From: Virgibacillus chiguensis
Lineage (GTDB): Bacteria > Bacillota > Bacilli > Bacillales > Amphibacillaceae
Reading direction: 5' to 3'
DNA: 60,970 bases
Assembly (NCBI RefSeq): GCF_900129865.1
Contig: NZ_FQXD01000005.1
Span: 223,227 to 284,196 of the forward strand
Shown: positions 41,614 to 50,230 of the stretch, piece after piece
Layout of the letters: each line of letters opens with the position of its first letter
Position numbering within the stretch: position 1 is the first letter of the stretch
Made by a program: the position numbers and the translations under genes
The notes under the pieces: generated by a model
Seen by the model: only the letters and a program-made list of their open reading frames with translations
The model's database searches: none
What the model was told of the DNA's origin: nothing

Positions 41614-41642
41614 TTAAATAAAATTATAATTTTATTTAAAGT
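41611..41642. promoter_or_regulatory. Perfect 32-base palindrome, candidate autoregulatory operator
   Basis: ACTTTAAATAAAATTA is followed immediately by its exact reverse complement, 17 bases before the GntR-family start codon and overlapping the -10 box. Binding there would block transcription. Confidence 0.65.
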
Positions 41643-41658
41643 AAAGGAATGGATTAAT

Positions 41659-42360
41659 ATGTTAAACAAAAATGATGTTATACCGCTTTATGTTCAATTA
41701 AAGGATGTTTTACGTGGTGAAATTATGAGTGGTAAATTAAAAGACAATGATGCATTACCATCTGAAAGTCAACTTATGAAAAATTATAGTATTACTAGAA
41801 CGACAATTAGGCGTGCTATAGATGAATTAGTTCAAGAAGGACTTGTAGAAAGAGTTCATGGGAAAGGTGTTTTTGTCCGATTGCGTCAAACACGACACAC
41901 GGTGTGGAATTTTCAAAGTTTCACAGAATATGCTTTCGGGAAGAGTCAATATCCGATTACAAAAGTGTTGGAACAAAAGGTAATAAAAGAAAGTAATAAT
42001 AGAATGCTTCACCTTACGCGCTTACGAGGGGTGAAAACGAACAGGACAATTAGTTGGTTAACTATTGATACTTCCATTATTCCTCTCTCTCTATTCCCTG
42101 GTCTCGAGCAGTACGACTTTGAAGAAAACTCATTATATGAGTTGTTTCGGCAACAATACAAGTTATATCCTCATCATGTCGATATAGAAATAGTGCCAAT
42201 AACTTGTGATCATTGGACACATAAGCAATTACAATTAAATAATTATGATCCTTTACTTCAGTCAAAAGGGTCTGTTTATACAGAAAATGGAACGAAAATA
42301 GAAGATATAAATATCATTTATGGTCCAAAATTTCAATTTAAGTTGAATCAATATATATAA
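41659..42360 (+). CDS. GntR-family regulator with UTRA-type effector domain
   Basis: A 233-residue protein. A GntR winged helix (8-72; IPLYVQLKDVLRGEIMSGKL, SESQLMKNYSITRTTIRRAI, GLVERVHGKGVFV) is followed by a chorismate-lyase-like UTRA domain (about 90-230) that binds a small metabolite. It most resembles HutC/YegW-type repressors. It is separated by two repeats from the three-gene operon it probably controls (ADP-ribosylglycohydrolase, permease, kinase). AAAGGAA precedes the ATG. Confidence 0.88.
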   Translation: MLNKNDVIPLYVQLKDVLRGEIMSGKLKDNDALPSESQLMKNYSITRTTIRRAIDELVQEGLVERVHGKGVFVRLRQTRHTVWNFQSFTEYAFGKSQYPITKVLEQKVIKESNNRMLHLTRLRGVKTNRTISWLTIDTSIIPLSLFPGLEQYDFEENSLYELFRQQYKLYPHHVDIEIVPITCDHWTHKQLQLNNYDPLLQSKGSVYTENGTKIEDINIIYGPKFQFKLNQYI

Positions 42361-42428
42361 TAAGGAGAAGTATAGTAAAGAATAACTTTTAGTTTTATTT
42401 TATATAAAGAGAGTTATATTCTAGCACC

Positions 42429-42457
42429 AAGACTTGGTTTAATACCAAGTCATTTTT
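42429..42457 (+). terminator. Terminator of the GntR gene
   Basis: GACTTGGT-TTAAT-ACCAAGTC followed by ATTTTT. The stem resembles the short-family hairpin. Confidence 0.75.
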
Positions 42458-42462
42458 CGTAA

Positions 42463-42731
42463 TCTAGGAAATCATAAAATTTTATATATGTGGATAAATT
42501 CACTAAGTTATTTAGCCACGTCCGGATCCGGCTCCAGGCCTAGGAACTAGGCAACTTCACGAATCGCTCTACGATAAGTCATCATCGGTTCGTCTTAAAT
42601 AGGAAGGCCGACTAAAGACGGGCTTGTCGTAGGGCGCCGCCATACTCCTGTTGCAGAAGCATGATTCCTAAAACTTTCGTGGATTTGTTTCACTAGCTAC
42701 GTTGCTAACCGGGTGCCCCGAGCCTTTGTTC
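42463..42731 (+). repeat. LIR copy H
   Basis: The most complete forward copy: CTAGGAAATCATAAAATTTT, GTGGATAAATTCACTAAGTT, ATTTAGCCACGTCCGG, GAACTAGGCAACTTCACG, AATAGGAAGGCCGACTAAAG, and GGTGCCCCGAGCCTTTGTTC at the end. Confidence 0.88.
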
Positions 42732-42733
42732 TG

Positions 42734-42796
42734 GTCTAGGAAAGTATAAAGATATATAGTAATAGAAAAACTTAGCGGCAGCCAAATTTTTCTATT
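42734..42796 (+). repeat. SIR copy 13, directly following LIR H
   Basis: GTCTAGGAAAGTATAAAGAT, ATATAGTAATAGAAAAAC and CTTAGCGGCAGCCAAATTTT with TCTA. The hairpin is shortened. Confidence 0.65.
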
Positions 42797-42809
42797 ATTG
42801 AAAGGTAAC

Positions 42810-42838
42810 TTGACAATATTGAAAGCGCATTATAAAAT
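42810..42838 (+). promoter_or_regulatory. Sigma-A promoter of the ADP-ribosylglycohydrolase operon
   Basis: TTGACA, exactly 17 bases, TAAAAT. It lies just after the repeats, showing that they do not supply transcription from upstream. Confidence 0.8.
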
Positions 42839-42849
42839 GAAATTACATT

Positions 42850-42875
42850 AACTTGTACGTACGACCGTACGAGTT
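42850..42875. promoter_or_regulatory. Palindromic operator, candidate GntR/UTRA binding site
   Basis: AACTTGTACG and CGTACGAGTT (9 of 10 complementary) flank TACGAC, starting 11 bases after the -10 box. Placement over the transcription start suits repression by the adjacent GntR protein. It differs from the palindrome at the regulator's own promoter. Confidence 0.65.
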
Positions 42876-42898
42876 GTTTTTAGAATGGAGGAGATAAT

Positions 42899-43894
42899 TT
42901 GAAAATTTTAGGTATGTTATATGGTATGGCTATTGGAGACGCGCTGGGAATGCCTTCAGAACTCTGGAGCAGGCGTAAGGTGAAAGATTATTTTGGAGAA
43001 ATAACAGAATTTTTGGATGGCCCTAAAGAAAATGATGTCGCTTGTAATTTTACGAAAGGGCAATTTACAGATGATACTTCTCAAGCATTACTAATTTTAG
43101 ATGCCTTAAAAGAAACAAAATTTGTCCCAAAAGAAGAAATTATTGCTAATAAATTGCTTGAGTGGGCTAATCGAACAAAAGCATTTGATAATAATATTTT
43201 AGGGCCAAGTTCCAAAGCTGCATTATTTGCGATAAAATCAGGTGAAAATAAAAAATTAATAACAGATAAAGCATTAACCAATGGTGCATCTATGCGTATA
43301 GCTCCTATTGGTGCGCTATTTCACCCCAAACAAAAACAAGATTTAGCCGAGTATGTGTATCATGTAAGTAAGGTGACACATTCTAGTGATGTGGCTGTAG
43401 GTGGTGCAGCTATGATTGCTTATGCAGTGAGTGCGGCAATATTTGATAAACCATGGGATGAGATTATTAACGGTTCTATTGATATTTATCATGTAGCGAA
43501 ACAGCGAGGAGCTGAAACATTTACTGCTTCTATGCCAGAACGTTTAAGATTAGCAGTTCATTTTGCCGATTCGCATAAAGGTAATCAAGAAGCATTTTGC
43601 CAAAGAATATACGATGTAATAGGCTGTGGAACAACGACAAGTGAATCTGTTCCGGCAGCTATAGCAATAGCTTATTATGCAAGAAATGTTAAAGATTGTG
43701 CTTTACTATGTGCAAATATAGGTGGCGATACAGATACAATTGGGGCGATGGCTACTGCTATTTGTGGAGCCAAAGAAGGGTTTGAAAAAATAAACCGCCA
43801 TTGGGTTGAAATGATTAACAGTGAGAATGATATAAACCTTACTTATTATGCAAAACTATTACGTGCAAACAAATTCTATGCAAAAGGAGAGTAA
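42899..43894 (+). CDS. ADP-ribosylglycohydrolase family protein (YegU-like)
   Basis: A 331-residue all-helical hydrolase with the dinuclear Mg2+ signatures of the family: GDALGMPSE (13-21), FTDDTSQA near 57, and GGDTDTIGAMA near 277. Members cleave N-glycosidic bonds of ADP-ribose conjugates, or of small ribosides in metabolic operons. TTG start with GGAGGAGA upstream. It is the first of three genes (hydrolase, NCS1 permease, PfkB kinase) behind a GntR repressor, the same set of functions as E. coli yegTUVW. A salvage role, releasing and phosphorylating a ribose-type sugar from an imported riboside, is inference. Confidence 0.9.
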   Translation: MKILGMLYGMAIGDALGMPSELWSRRKVKDYFGEITEFLDGPKENDVACNFTKGQFTDDTSQALLILDALKETKFVPKEEIIANKLLEWANRTKAFDNNILGPSSKAALFAIKSGENKKLITDKALTNGASMRIAPIGALFHPKQKQDLAEYVYHVSKVTHSSDVAVGGAAMIAYAVSAAIFDKPWDEIINGSIDIYHVAKQRGAETFTASMPERLRLAVHFADSHKGNQEAFCQRIYDVIGCGTTTSESVPAAIAIAYYARNVKDCALLCANIGGDTDTIGAMATAICGAKEGFEKINRHWVEMINSENDINLTYYAKLLRANKFYAKGE

Positions 43895-43898
43895 ACCC

Positions 43899-45257
43899 AT
43901 GGAGCAATCAAAAGAAAAATCCATTATCCTATCTCAAAGTGAGAAAACTGCGAAACCGAAAGATTTATTTTTTATTTGGTTTGCTTCCAATATTGGAATA
44001 TTAGGTATTGTGTATGGAGCGATAATTGTTGGTTACCAGTTAAGCTTTCTGCAATCTCTGTTAGTGGCGATACTTGGACCTCTTTCATTTGCGTTAGTTG
44101 GATATGCAAGTTTAGCTGGGCGAGATAGTGGTGCACCAACATTTGTCTTATCAAGAACAGCTTTTGGTTTTAAAGGAAATTTCATTCCAGCCTTGGTAGG
44201 TTGGTTTGGTCAAATTGGTTGGTTATCTGTTAATGTAACTACGGGTACATTAGTACTTTTATCTATTTTTAATGAATTAGGCTTTTCTTCTAATCGTTTT
44301 TTAATATTTATCAGTTGGCTTTTATTTGCAACGCTTGTTCTTTTTTCTGTTTCTTTCTCACAGGAAACATTAGTAAAAGCTCAAGCTTTCTTTACGTACG
44401 TATTTGGAGGATTAACAATTTTTGTATTAGCTTTTCTTATACCAAATACGAATTGGGACAAATTATTTGCAATGGAATCAGGATCTTGGTTAACTGGTTT
44501 TTTACCAGCTTTAATGTTTGTTATTATTGGTACAGGCTTAACTTGGACGAAAGCGTCCTCTGATTATAGCCGTTATCAAAGTAAAGAAAACTCCTCTCTT
44601 TCAATTATATTTCATGTAACAGCAGGTGCTTTTATCCCCTTATTTTTAATCATTAGTACAGGTATATTACTAGCAACAGAAGTAGAAGGGCTTGCTGCTG
44701 CAGAAAATCCGATTACGCTAATTGGAAGCGTTTTACCTGAATGGATGACATTAATTTATTTAGTGGCTGCACTTGGTGGTTTGACGCCGATGTGCTTCAT
44801 TGGATTAAAGTCTTCTAGATTAATCTTAGCTTCATTTAATTTACAAGTTAAAGATTCAACTGCAATTACGATTCATGCCTTCCTAATTACTATTATTCCT
44901 TTATATGTTTTATTAATCTCAAGGGACTTCATGGGGAATTTTCAGCTTTTTTTAAGTTTTTTAGGGATTGGATTGGCAGCTTGGATATCTATACTATTAA
45001 TTGATTATACATTAATCCGAAGACGTATTGGTTATAGTAGAGATCTATTAGAAGATGCAAAACGAAATCCGATAAATAAAGGTGGCGTAATAAGTTGGAT
45101 ACTTGGTGTAACAACTGCGTTAGTATTAATGAATTATTTAGATGCTAGTAACTATCTTCCAATTACAATTATTGTTAGTGGAGTAATATATATAATTTTT
45201 ATGTATCCTACAATAAAATCAGTTCAACGAGGTGGAGGAAATGGAAGCAGCTTATAA
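43899..45257 (+). CDS. NCS1-family nucleobase/nucleoside permease
   Basis: A 452-residue transporter with 12 helices of the purine-cytosine permease family: FFIWFASNIGILGIVYGAII, RDSGAPTFVLSRTAFGFKGN and GLTWTKASSDYSRYQ are typical. It imports a nucleobase, riboside or related heterocycle by cation symport. ATG 43899 lies behind AAAGGAGAG; the longer frame starts inside the previous gene. It takes the place of YegT in the E. coli gene set. It overlaps the kinase gene by 17 bases. Confidence 0.9.
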   Translation: MEQSKEKSIILSQSEKTAKPKDLFFIWFASNIGILGIVYGAIIVGYQLSFLQSLLVAILGPLSFALVGYASLAGRDSGAPTFVLSRTAFGFKGNFIPALVGWFGQIGWLSVNVTTGTLVLLSIFNELGFSSNRFLIFISWLLFATLVLFSVSFSQETLVKAQAFFTYVFGGLTIFVLAFLIPNTNWDKLFAMESGSWLTGFLPALMFVIIGTGLTWTKASSDYSRYQSKENSSLSIIFHVTAGAFIPLFLIISTGILLATEVEGLAAAENPITLIGSVLPEWMTLIYLVAALGGLTPMCFIGLKSSRLILASFNLQVKDSTAITIHAFLITIIPLYVLLISRDFMGNFQLFLSFLGIGLAAWISILLIDYTLIRRRIGYSRDLLEDAKRNPINKGGVISWILGVTTALVLMNYLDASNYLPITIIVSGVIYIIFMYPTIKSVQRGGGNGSSL

Positions 45258-46158
45258 AATGAAGAAAATCAACTCCAACAAGCGCGCATTGATTATTGGT
45301 AGCGCCGTTATAGATGTAGTTGCCAAAATTAAAACATTACCAATATCTGGAGAAGACATTGCTGGAGAAATAATGGAAAGTACCGTTGGCGGATGCGCTT
45401 ATAATGTTGCGAATGTATTAAGCCAATTAAATGCAAAATACGATCTACTTGCCCCAGTTGGAAACGGAAAAAATGCTGATATCATAAAAAAAGAGTTTAT
45501 ACAAAAGGGTCACCAGATATTGATTTCAGATAACAGTATGGATAATGGCTGGAACTTATCATTAGTGGAAGAAAACGGAGAGCGAACGTTTATTACTTTT
45601 AGTGGGCTCGAAGATAATTGGAAGGAAGAATGGTTTACACACACGTCTTGTAAACAATATGATTATATTTACTTGTCAGGCTACTCATTGGAGCAGGATA
45701 AAGAAAAAGCGATTATTAATTTTTTAAAGATGCACGGTAATTCAACTACTATCTTGTTTGATCCATCACCAAGGATTACTGCTATTTCATCCTATGATTT
45801 AAGTGAGCTTTTCAAATTAGGACCCATTATTCATTGTAATAATCATGAACTGTCAGCTTTAATGGGATCTTCTAATAGAATGCATGCTTTAGAAAAGCTA
45901 TATGAGCAAACTCAAAATGATATTATCGTAACTCTTGGTGCTAAAGGAGCAGCTTATTACGATGGTTCCTCTATTATTAAAGTTGCAGGTATAAAAACAA
46001 ATATGGTGGATACAATTGGCGCAGGTGACGCCCATACAGGAGCCTTTTTGGCAGCTTTGTTGGATGGGAGAGATGTTAAAACCGCTTGTATATGGGGAAA
46101 TATTGCCGCAACGCAGGCGGTATCTATACAAGGAGGAAATGTTCAGCTTTCCTTTTGA
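45241..46158 (+). CDS. PfkB-family (ribokinase-like) sugar/nucleoside kinase
   Basis: A 305-residue kinase with the PfkB fold: GGCAYNVANVLSQLNAKYDL near 50 (N-terminal signature region), and the anion-hole/catalytic DTIGAGDAHTGAF near 256-268 carrying the catalytic Asp. It phosphorylates a sugar or nucleoside; YegV-like and pseudouridine-kinase-like enzymes are the closest types by context. ATG 45241 follows AGGTGGAGG and lies inside the end of the permease gene, so translation is coupled. Last gene of the operon. Confidence 0.88.
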   Translation: MEAAYKMKKINSNKRALIIGSAVIDVVAKIKTLPISGEDIAGEIMESTVGGCAYNVANVLSQLNAKYDLLAPVGNGKNADIIKKEFIQKGHQILISDNSMDNGWNLSLVEENGERTFITFSGLEDNWKEEWFTHTSCKQYDYIYLSGYSLEQDKEKAIINFLKMHGNSTTILFDPSPRITAISSYDLSELFKLGPIIHCNNHELSALMGSSNRMHALEKLYEQTQNDIIVTLGAKGAAYYDGSSIIKVAGIKTNMVDTIGAGDAHTGAFLAALLDGRDVKTACIWGNIAATQAVSIQGGNVQLSF

Positions 46159-46191
46159 GAATTTCGATTTGTCAACTTAAGAGATCAAATG

Positions 46192-46229
46192 CAAATCACC
46201 TAGGTAGTTTAAAAATCCTAGGTGTATTT
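46192..46229 (+). terminator. Terminator of the hydrolase-permease-kinase operon
   Basis: CACCTAGG and CCTAGGTG pair perfectly, extended by CAAAT and ATTTG, followed by a T-rich tail. Confidence 0.8.
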
Positions 46230-46628
46230 GTATTTTACGTTCAGGGGGTGGGATAATAATTCATGGCGCCGTAATTAGGCAATGCTTCTGAATTTCTGTT
46301 CCTAATTGCTAAGCACTTAAGGTTTTTATACAATTTTCTTTTTCATTTTCGTTATTCATAAATGTATGATTTTAAAATGTATTAATAGAGTCATTCCACG
46401 CGTAAAATTATTTTTCTTCAAACTCTACACATACCTCGAATTTTACTTTACATAAGAATTTATGATATAATTGAATAGTTTTTCTGATATGTGCGAAATA
46501 TAGTATGATTCAAGAATATATGCATGAAGAAAGGCGCCGTCATATGGTAAGTGAAAGCTCAAAAAGTTTCGGGAAAATATTACAAATGCAAGTTGTTCTT
46601 ATTGCCGCTTAAAGCATAAACAAAACAT
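46230..46628. other. Intergenic stretch with no supported gene
   Basis: About 400 AT-rich bases. A palindromic GGCGCC and a short imperfect inverted repeat around CCTAATTGC are seen, but no frame with a ribosome binding site. Confidence 0.4.
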
Positions 46629-46703
46629 GTTCGGCTTTCTAGTATAAGCAAAACGATGGCGTTTATCGCTAGAAAGACTTGGCGATAGCCAAGCTTTTCT
46701 AAT
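46629..46703 (+). repeat. SIR copy 14, upstream of typA
   Basis: GTTCGGCTTTCTAGTATAAG, AAAACGATGGCGTTTATCGC, then AGACTTGGCGATAGCCAAGC and TTTTCTAATAC. The 5' motif is partly replaced. Confidence 0.7.
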
Positions 46704-46798
46704 ACAATATGAATCCTCATATTCTTCTTTTCTTACTTTTTGAGTGTTACACTATGACAAAAGCATTAATTATTCCTACAAAATAGAGGAGCGTACGT

Positions 46799-48619
46799 AT
46801 GCAATTAAGAGAAGATATTCGTAACATAGCGATCATAGCTCATGTGGATCATGGTAAAACGACGTTAGTAGACCAGTTATTAAAGTATTCTGGTACTTTC
46901 CGAGATAATGAGCATGTGGATGAACGAGCGATGGATTCTGGAGACATTGAACGAGAACGAGGAATAACGATACTGGCTAAAAATACAGCCATTAAATATA
47001 AAGATACGGCAATTAATATTTTGGATACGCCAGGTCACGCTGATTTTGGTGGTGAAGTAGAACGGATTATGAAAATGGTGGACGGGGTAGCATTAGTGGT
47101 TGATGCTTATGAAGGAACGATGCCACAAACACGCTTTGTACTAAAGAAAGCACTGGAACAGAAGTTGACCCCGATGGTTGTGTTAAATAAAATTGACCGT
47201 CCAAATGCGAGACCAACGGAAGTAGTAGACGAAGTATTAGATTTATTCATTGAATTAGGAGCAGATGATGAGCAGCTTGAGTTCCCGGTTGTCTATGCTT
47301 CCGCGTTAAATGGTACCTCAGGGTATGAAGCTGATGAGCAGGAAGAAACAATGGATCCGGTTTTTGAAACGATACTCGACCATATTCCCGCACCAATTGA
47401 TAATCGTGATGAGCCATTACAATTCCAAATTACATTGCTTGATTACAATGACTATGTAGGTAGAATAGGAATTGGTAGAGTTGTACGAGGAACGATAAAA
47501 GTTGGTCAACAAGTTGTAATTCTGAAAAAAGATGGCACGCAAAAATCGTTTCGAATTACGAAATTGTTTGGATTTATCGGCTTAAAACGGATTGAGATTC
47601 AAGAAGCCTTATCCGGAGACGTTGTAGCAGTTGCTGGGCTAGAAGATATTAATGTAGGAGAAACGGTTTGCCCGCAAGATCATCCAGAAAGTTTGCCATG
47701 GTTGCGCATTGACGAACCAACCTTGCAAATGACGTTTCTTGTAAACAATAGTCCATTTGCTGGCAAAGAAGGGAAATACGTTACTGCAAGAAAAATCGAA
47801 GAACGCTTGTTAAAACAATTAGAAACGGATGTAAGTCTGCGTGTTGATCCAACGGATACCCCAGATGCATGGACTGTATCGGGACGTGGGGAACTGCATT
47901 TGTCTATTTTAATCGAGAATATGCGCCGTGAAGGTTTTGAACTGCAGCTATCTAAACCAAAAGTAATTATTAAAGAAGTAGATGGCGTGCAATGTGAACC
48001 GGTTGAACGTGTACAAGTGGATGTGCCTGAAGAATATACAGGTCCAATTATGGAGTCACTTGGTTCTAGAAAAGGCGAAATGCTTGATATGGCAAACCAA
48101 GGAAATGGACAAGTGCGCTTGGAATTTAAAGTGCCTTCTCGTGGACTGTTGGGCTATGCGACGGAGTTTATGTCACAAACACGTGGTTATGGTATTTTGA
48201 ACCATACGTTTGAAGGTTATGAGCCTGTTATTAAAGGGCAAGTAGGTGGAAGAAGAGAAGGTGTTCTTGTTGCTTTAGAAAATGGAAAAGCCTCCACTTA
48301 TGGGATTATGCAGTTAGAAGATCGGGGTGTTATTTTCGTCACACCTGGAACAGAAGTATATGCAGGTATGATTGTAGGGGAACACAATCGTGACAATGAT
48401 TTAACTGTAAATATTACAAAAGAAAAGCATTTAACCAATGTCCGTTCTGCGACGAAAGATCAAACTGCGACGATTCGTAAATCACGTAATATGTCATTGG
48501 AAGAAGCCTTGCAATATTTAAATGAAGATGAGTATTGTGAAGTAACGCCTGAATCCATTCGACTACGGAAAAAGATTCTTAATAAAAATGAACGTGAAAA
48601 AGCAGCAAGAAGAAAATAA
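46799..48619 (+). CDS. typA: Translational GTPase TypA/BipA
   Basis: A 606-residue EF-G-like GTPase: G1 AHVDHGKTTL (14-23), switch RGITILAKNTA, G3 DTPGHADFGGE, G4 NKIDRP, then translation-factor domains and the BipA C-terminus. It binds 70S ribosomes and helps 50S assembly and growth under stress or cold. GAGGAGCG precedes the ATG. Own promoter region, strong terminator after. Confidence 0.97.
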   Translation: MQLREDIRNIAIIAHVDHGKTTLVDQLLKYSGTFRDNEHVDERAMDSGDIERERGITILAKNTAIKYKDTAINILDTPGHADFGGEVERIMKMVDGVALVVDAYEGTMPQTRFVLKKALEQKLTPMVVLNKIDRPNARPTEVVDEVLDLFIELGADDEQLEFPVVYASALNGTSGYEADEQEETMDPVFETILDHIPAPIDNRDEPLQFQITLLDYNDYVGRIGIGRVVRGTIKVGQQVVILKKDGTQKSFRITKLFGFIGLKRIEIQEALSGDVVAVAGLEDINVGETVCPQDHPESLPWLRIDEPTLQMTFLVNNSPFAGKEGKYVTARKIEERLLKQLETDVSLRVDPTDTPDAWTVSGRGELHLSILIENMRREGFELQLSKPKVIIKEVDGVQCEPVERVQVDVPEEYTGPIMESLGSRKGEMLDMANQGNGQVRLEFKVPSRGLLGYATEFMSQTRGYGILNHTFEGYEPVIKGQVGGRREGVLVALENGKASTYGIMQLEDRGVIFVTPGTEVYAGMIVGEHNRDNDLTVNITKEKHLTNVRSATKDQTATIRKSRNMSLEEALQYLNEDEYCEVTPESIRLRKKILNKNEREKAARRK

Positions 48620-48669
48620 ATAAATGTTTGAACACGACTGTTTTGTGAAACAGATATATGTAATACTGC

Positions 48670-48709
48670 AAAAACACCGAAAAAGGAGGATTTTTCGGTG
48701 TTTTTTTTA
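48670..48709 (+). terminator. Terminator of typA
   Basis: AAACACCGAAAAA and TTTTTCGGTGTTT form a 13-bp stem with a T8 run. A decayed short-repeat start (ACACTATAGAACC) follows at once. Confidence 0.9.
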
Positions 48710-48912
48710 CACTATAGAACCATGTAAAGCTGGTCGTAGGAGATTTGATATTTTAAGGTATGTTAAAAAAAGTGTATGTTATCATGAGTAATGAAATATT
48801 TATCGCATTTACATTATTCTTTTGTAACTTCAGCTACCTATTTTATTCTCCATAACAACGACGAATCAGCTGAAGTTGTAATGCTTAAATAGGAGACGAG
48901 GAGATTAAGAAC

Positions 48913-49185
48913 ATGCAAAAATTATGGAAGCGCGTTCGTTTTTTATTTACATTTCACCGGTCCATTCCTTTCTTTAAGGATTTTTTTGCGTCGAAAGAGG
49001 TAAGTTTGACTAAAAAAATTTTCTTTGTATTGCTGATCTTAGGATATTTTATTTTTCCATTTGATATCATCCCTGACTTTATCCTAGCATTCGGAATTAT
49101 TGATGATGTGTCCATTGCTATATTTTTATTGCAATGGATGGTCAAAATGGCACCAGAAGCAATAAAGGAAAAATATTCTTTTTAA
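48913..49185 (+). CDS. YkvA/DUF1232 family membrane protein
   Basis: A 90-residue protein with the DUF1232 core: KIFFVLLILGYFIFPFDIIP, DFILAFGIIDDVSIA. Two hydrophobic segments suggest membrane association. Its function is unknown. GACGAGGAG precedes the ATG. Monocistronic. Confidence 0.85.
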   Translation: MQKLWKRVRFLFTFHRSIPFFKDFFASKEVSLTKKIFFVLLILGYFIFPFDIIPDFILAFGIIDDVSIAIFLLQWMVKMAPEAIKEKYSF

Positions 49186-49294
49186 GGCTGCAAAAAAGTT
49201 GTGCTACTTATTTTAGATGAAAGACGCAGAGCATCCGTTTAGTAGTATAGCGAATGCACGAATTAACTTAGAGATAAAGGAATTATGGGGAGGT

Positions 49295-49375
49295 AATAAA
49301 CCGATGATGACTTATCGTAGAGCAATGAAGTGAAGACACTTAGTTGCTAAGGGATGGTGCCGGACGTAAGTCTTC
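49295..49375 (-). repeat. LIR copy J, degenerate fragment
   Basis: AACCGATGATGACTTATCGT, AGCAATGAAGTGAAG and CTTAGTTGCTAAGGGATGGT plus GCCGGACGTAAGT follow the reverse-oriented family, with many changes. Confidence 0.6.
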
Positions 49376-49488
49376 AGTTATTTCGTTAGTCTCACAAGCA
49401 CCTTACTTTATACTTTTGTATGTTTCATAGAAGACGGTGACTTGAAGGGCGATGCTTGATGGTTTTTAAACGATAAACCTGTAAAAGA

Positions 49489-49521
49489 AGCAGACATCTT
49501 GGTTAAAAATGTCTGCTTTTC
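49489..49521. terminator. Bidirectional terminator between convergent genes
   Basis: AGCAGACAT and ATGTCTGCT pair perfectly; TTTTC follows on the plus strand and TCTTTTAC on the minus. Confidence 0.75.
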
Positions 49522-49557
49522 GATTATCTAAAAAGGTTTGTCAGTAAGCAATAGAAT

Positions 49558-49737
49558 TTATTCGTTACTTTCTTCATCATCGTCAGGAATGTATTTAGTA
49601 AAATAAGCAGCACAAATAAGGAAGACAAAAGTAAGCCCCCAGGAAACAACACCACTCCATTGGGTATTTATTCTTAATCCAACTACTAAGATAACTGCAC
49701 TTAAACCAACAAAAAAAACTGTTAAGTAACGTTTCAC
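49558..49737 (-). CDS. Small two-helix membrane protein
   Basis: A 59-residue protein with two hydrophobic helices (about 5-22 and 31-48) and an acidic tail PDDDEESNE. GTG 49737 lies six bases after GAGGTG; the longer frame starts before it. I do not recognise the family. Confidence 0.6.
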   Translation of the reverse strand: MKRYLTVFFVGLSAVILVVGLRINTQWSGVVSWGLTFVFLICAAYFTKYIPDDDEESNE

Positions 49738-50010
49738 GAACAACACCTCAATTACAAACTTCAACCTACCTTATCCTATGGAAAAGTATAAATTTCTAAT
49801 CTTCATGGAATAGGTAAGATGGCAGCTTTTCCATAACCATTTGACGCTAAATCAAATTTATAAACAATCAGTGGGGGATGAAAGAAAATCATTCCTGATT
49901 GAAGATTCACTTTATATGTACATTGTAGCATGTGAAATTGAAAAATGAACCTAATATATCATGCAGAAGCGTGTCCAATTTCCATTTAAAGTGGATGCGT
50001 TTATTTCGTA

Positions 50011-50095
50011 CTATGGGAAGTATATCGTTTTTAGGGTTATCGTATAAGCAAAACGACGGCGTGTCATCGTCATCAAAACGAAAAGCCTAGTAAGA
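50011..50095 (+). repeat. SIR copy 15, diverged
   Basis: TACTATGGGAAGTATATCGT, TTTTAGGGTTATCGTATAAG and CAAAACGACGGCGTGTCATC follow the family; the final hairpin is replaced by AAAACGAAAAGCCTAG. Confidence 0.6.
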
Positions 50096-50162
50096 TATAA
50101 GGTGCTGTAAGAGGAACGCTTTAACTATGGAAGCAGAGATAGTAAGCAGTATTTCCTAAAAA

Positions 50163-50192
50163 TGACCCCATATCTTGTTGATATGGGATCAT
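50163..50192 (-). terminator. Terminator of the ABC exporter operon
   Basis: GATCCCATATC-AACAA-GATATGGGGTC on the minus strand, followed by ATTTTTAGG. Confidence 0.8.
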
Positions 50193-50230
50193 CCACTTGA
50201 TTCAAACATCTACATACATTCTAATAGGAG

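Noticed and set aside
44315-44563. Plus-strand frame rich in Cys within the NCS1 permease
   Set aside because: Out-of-frame shadow of the permease gene.
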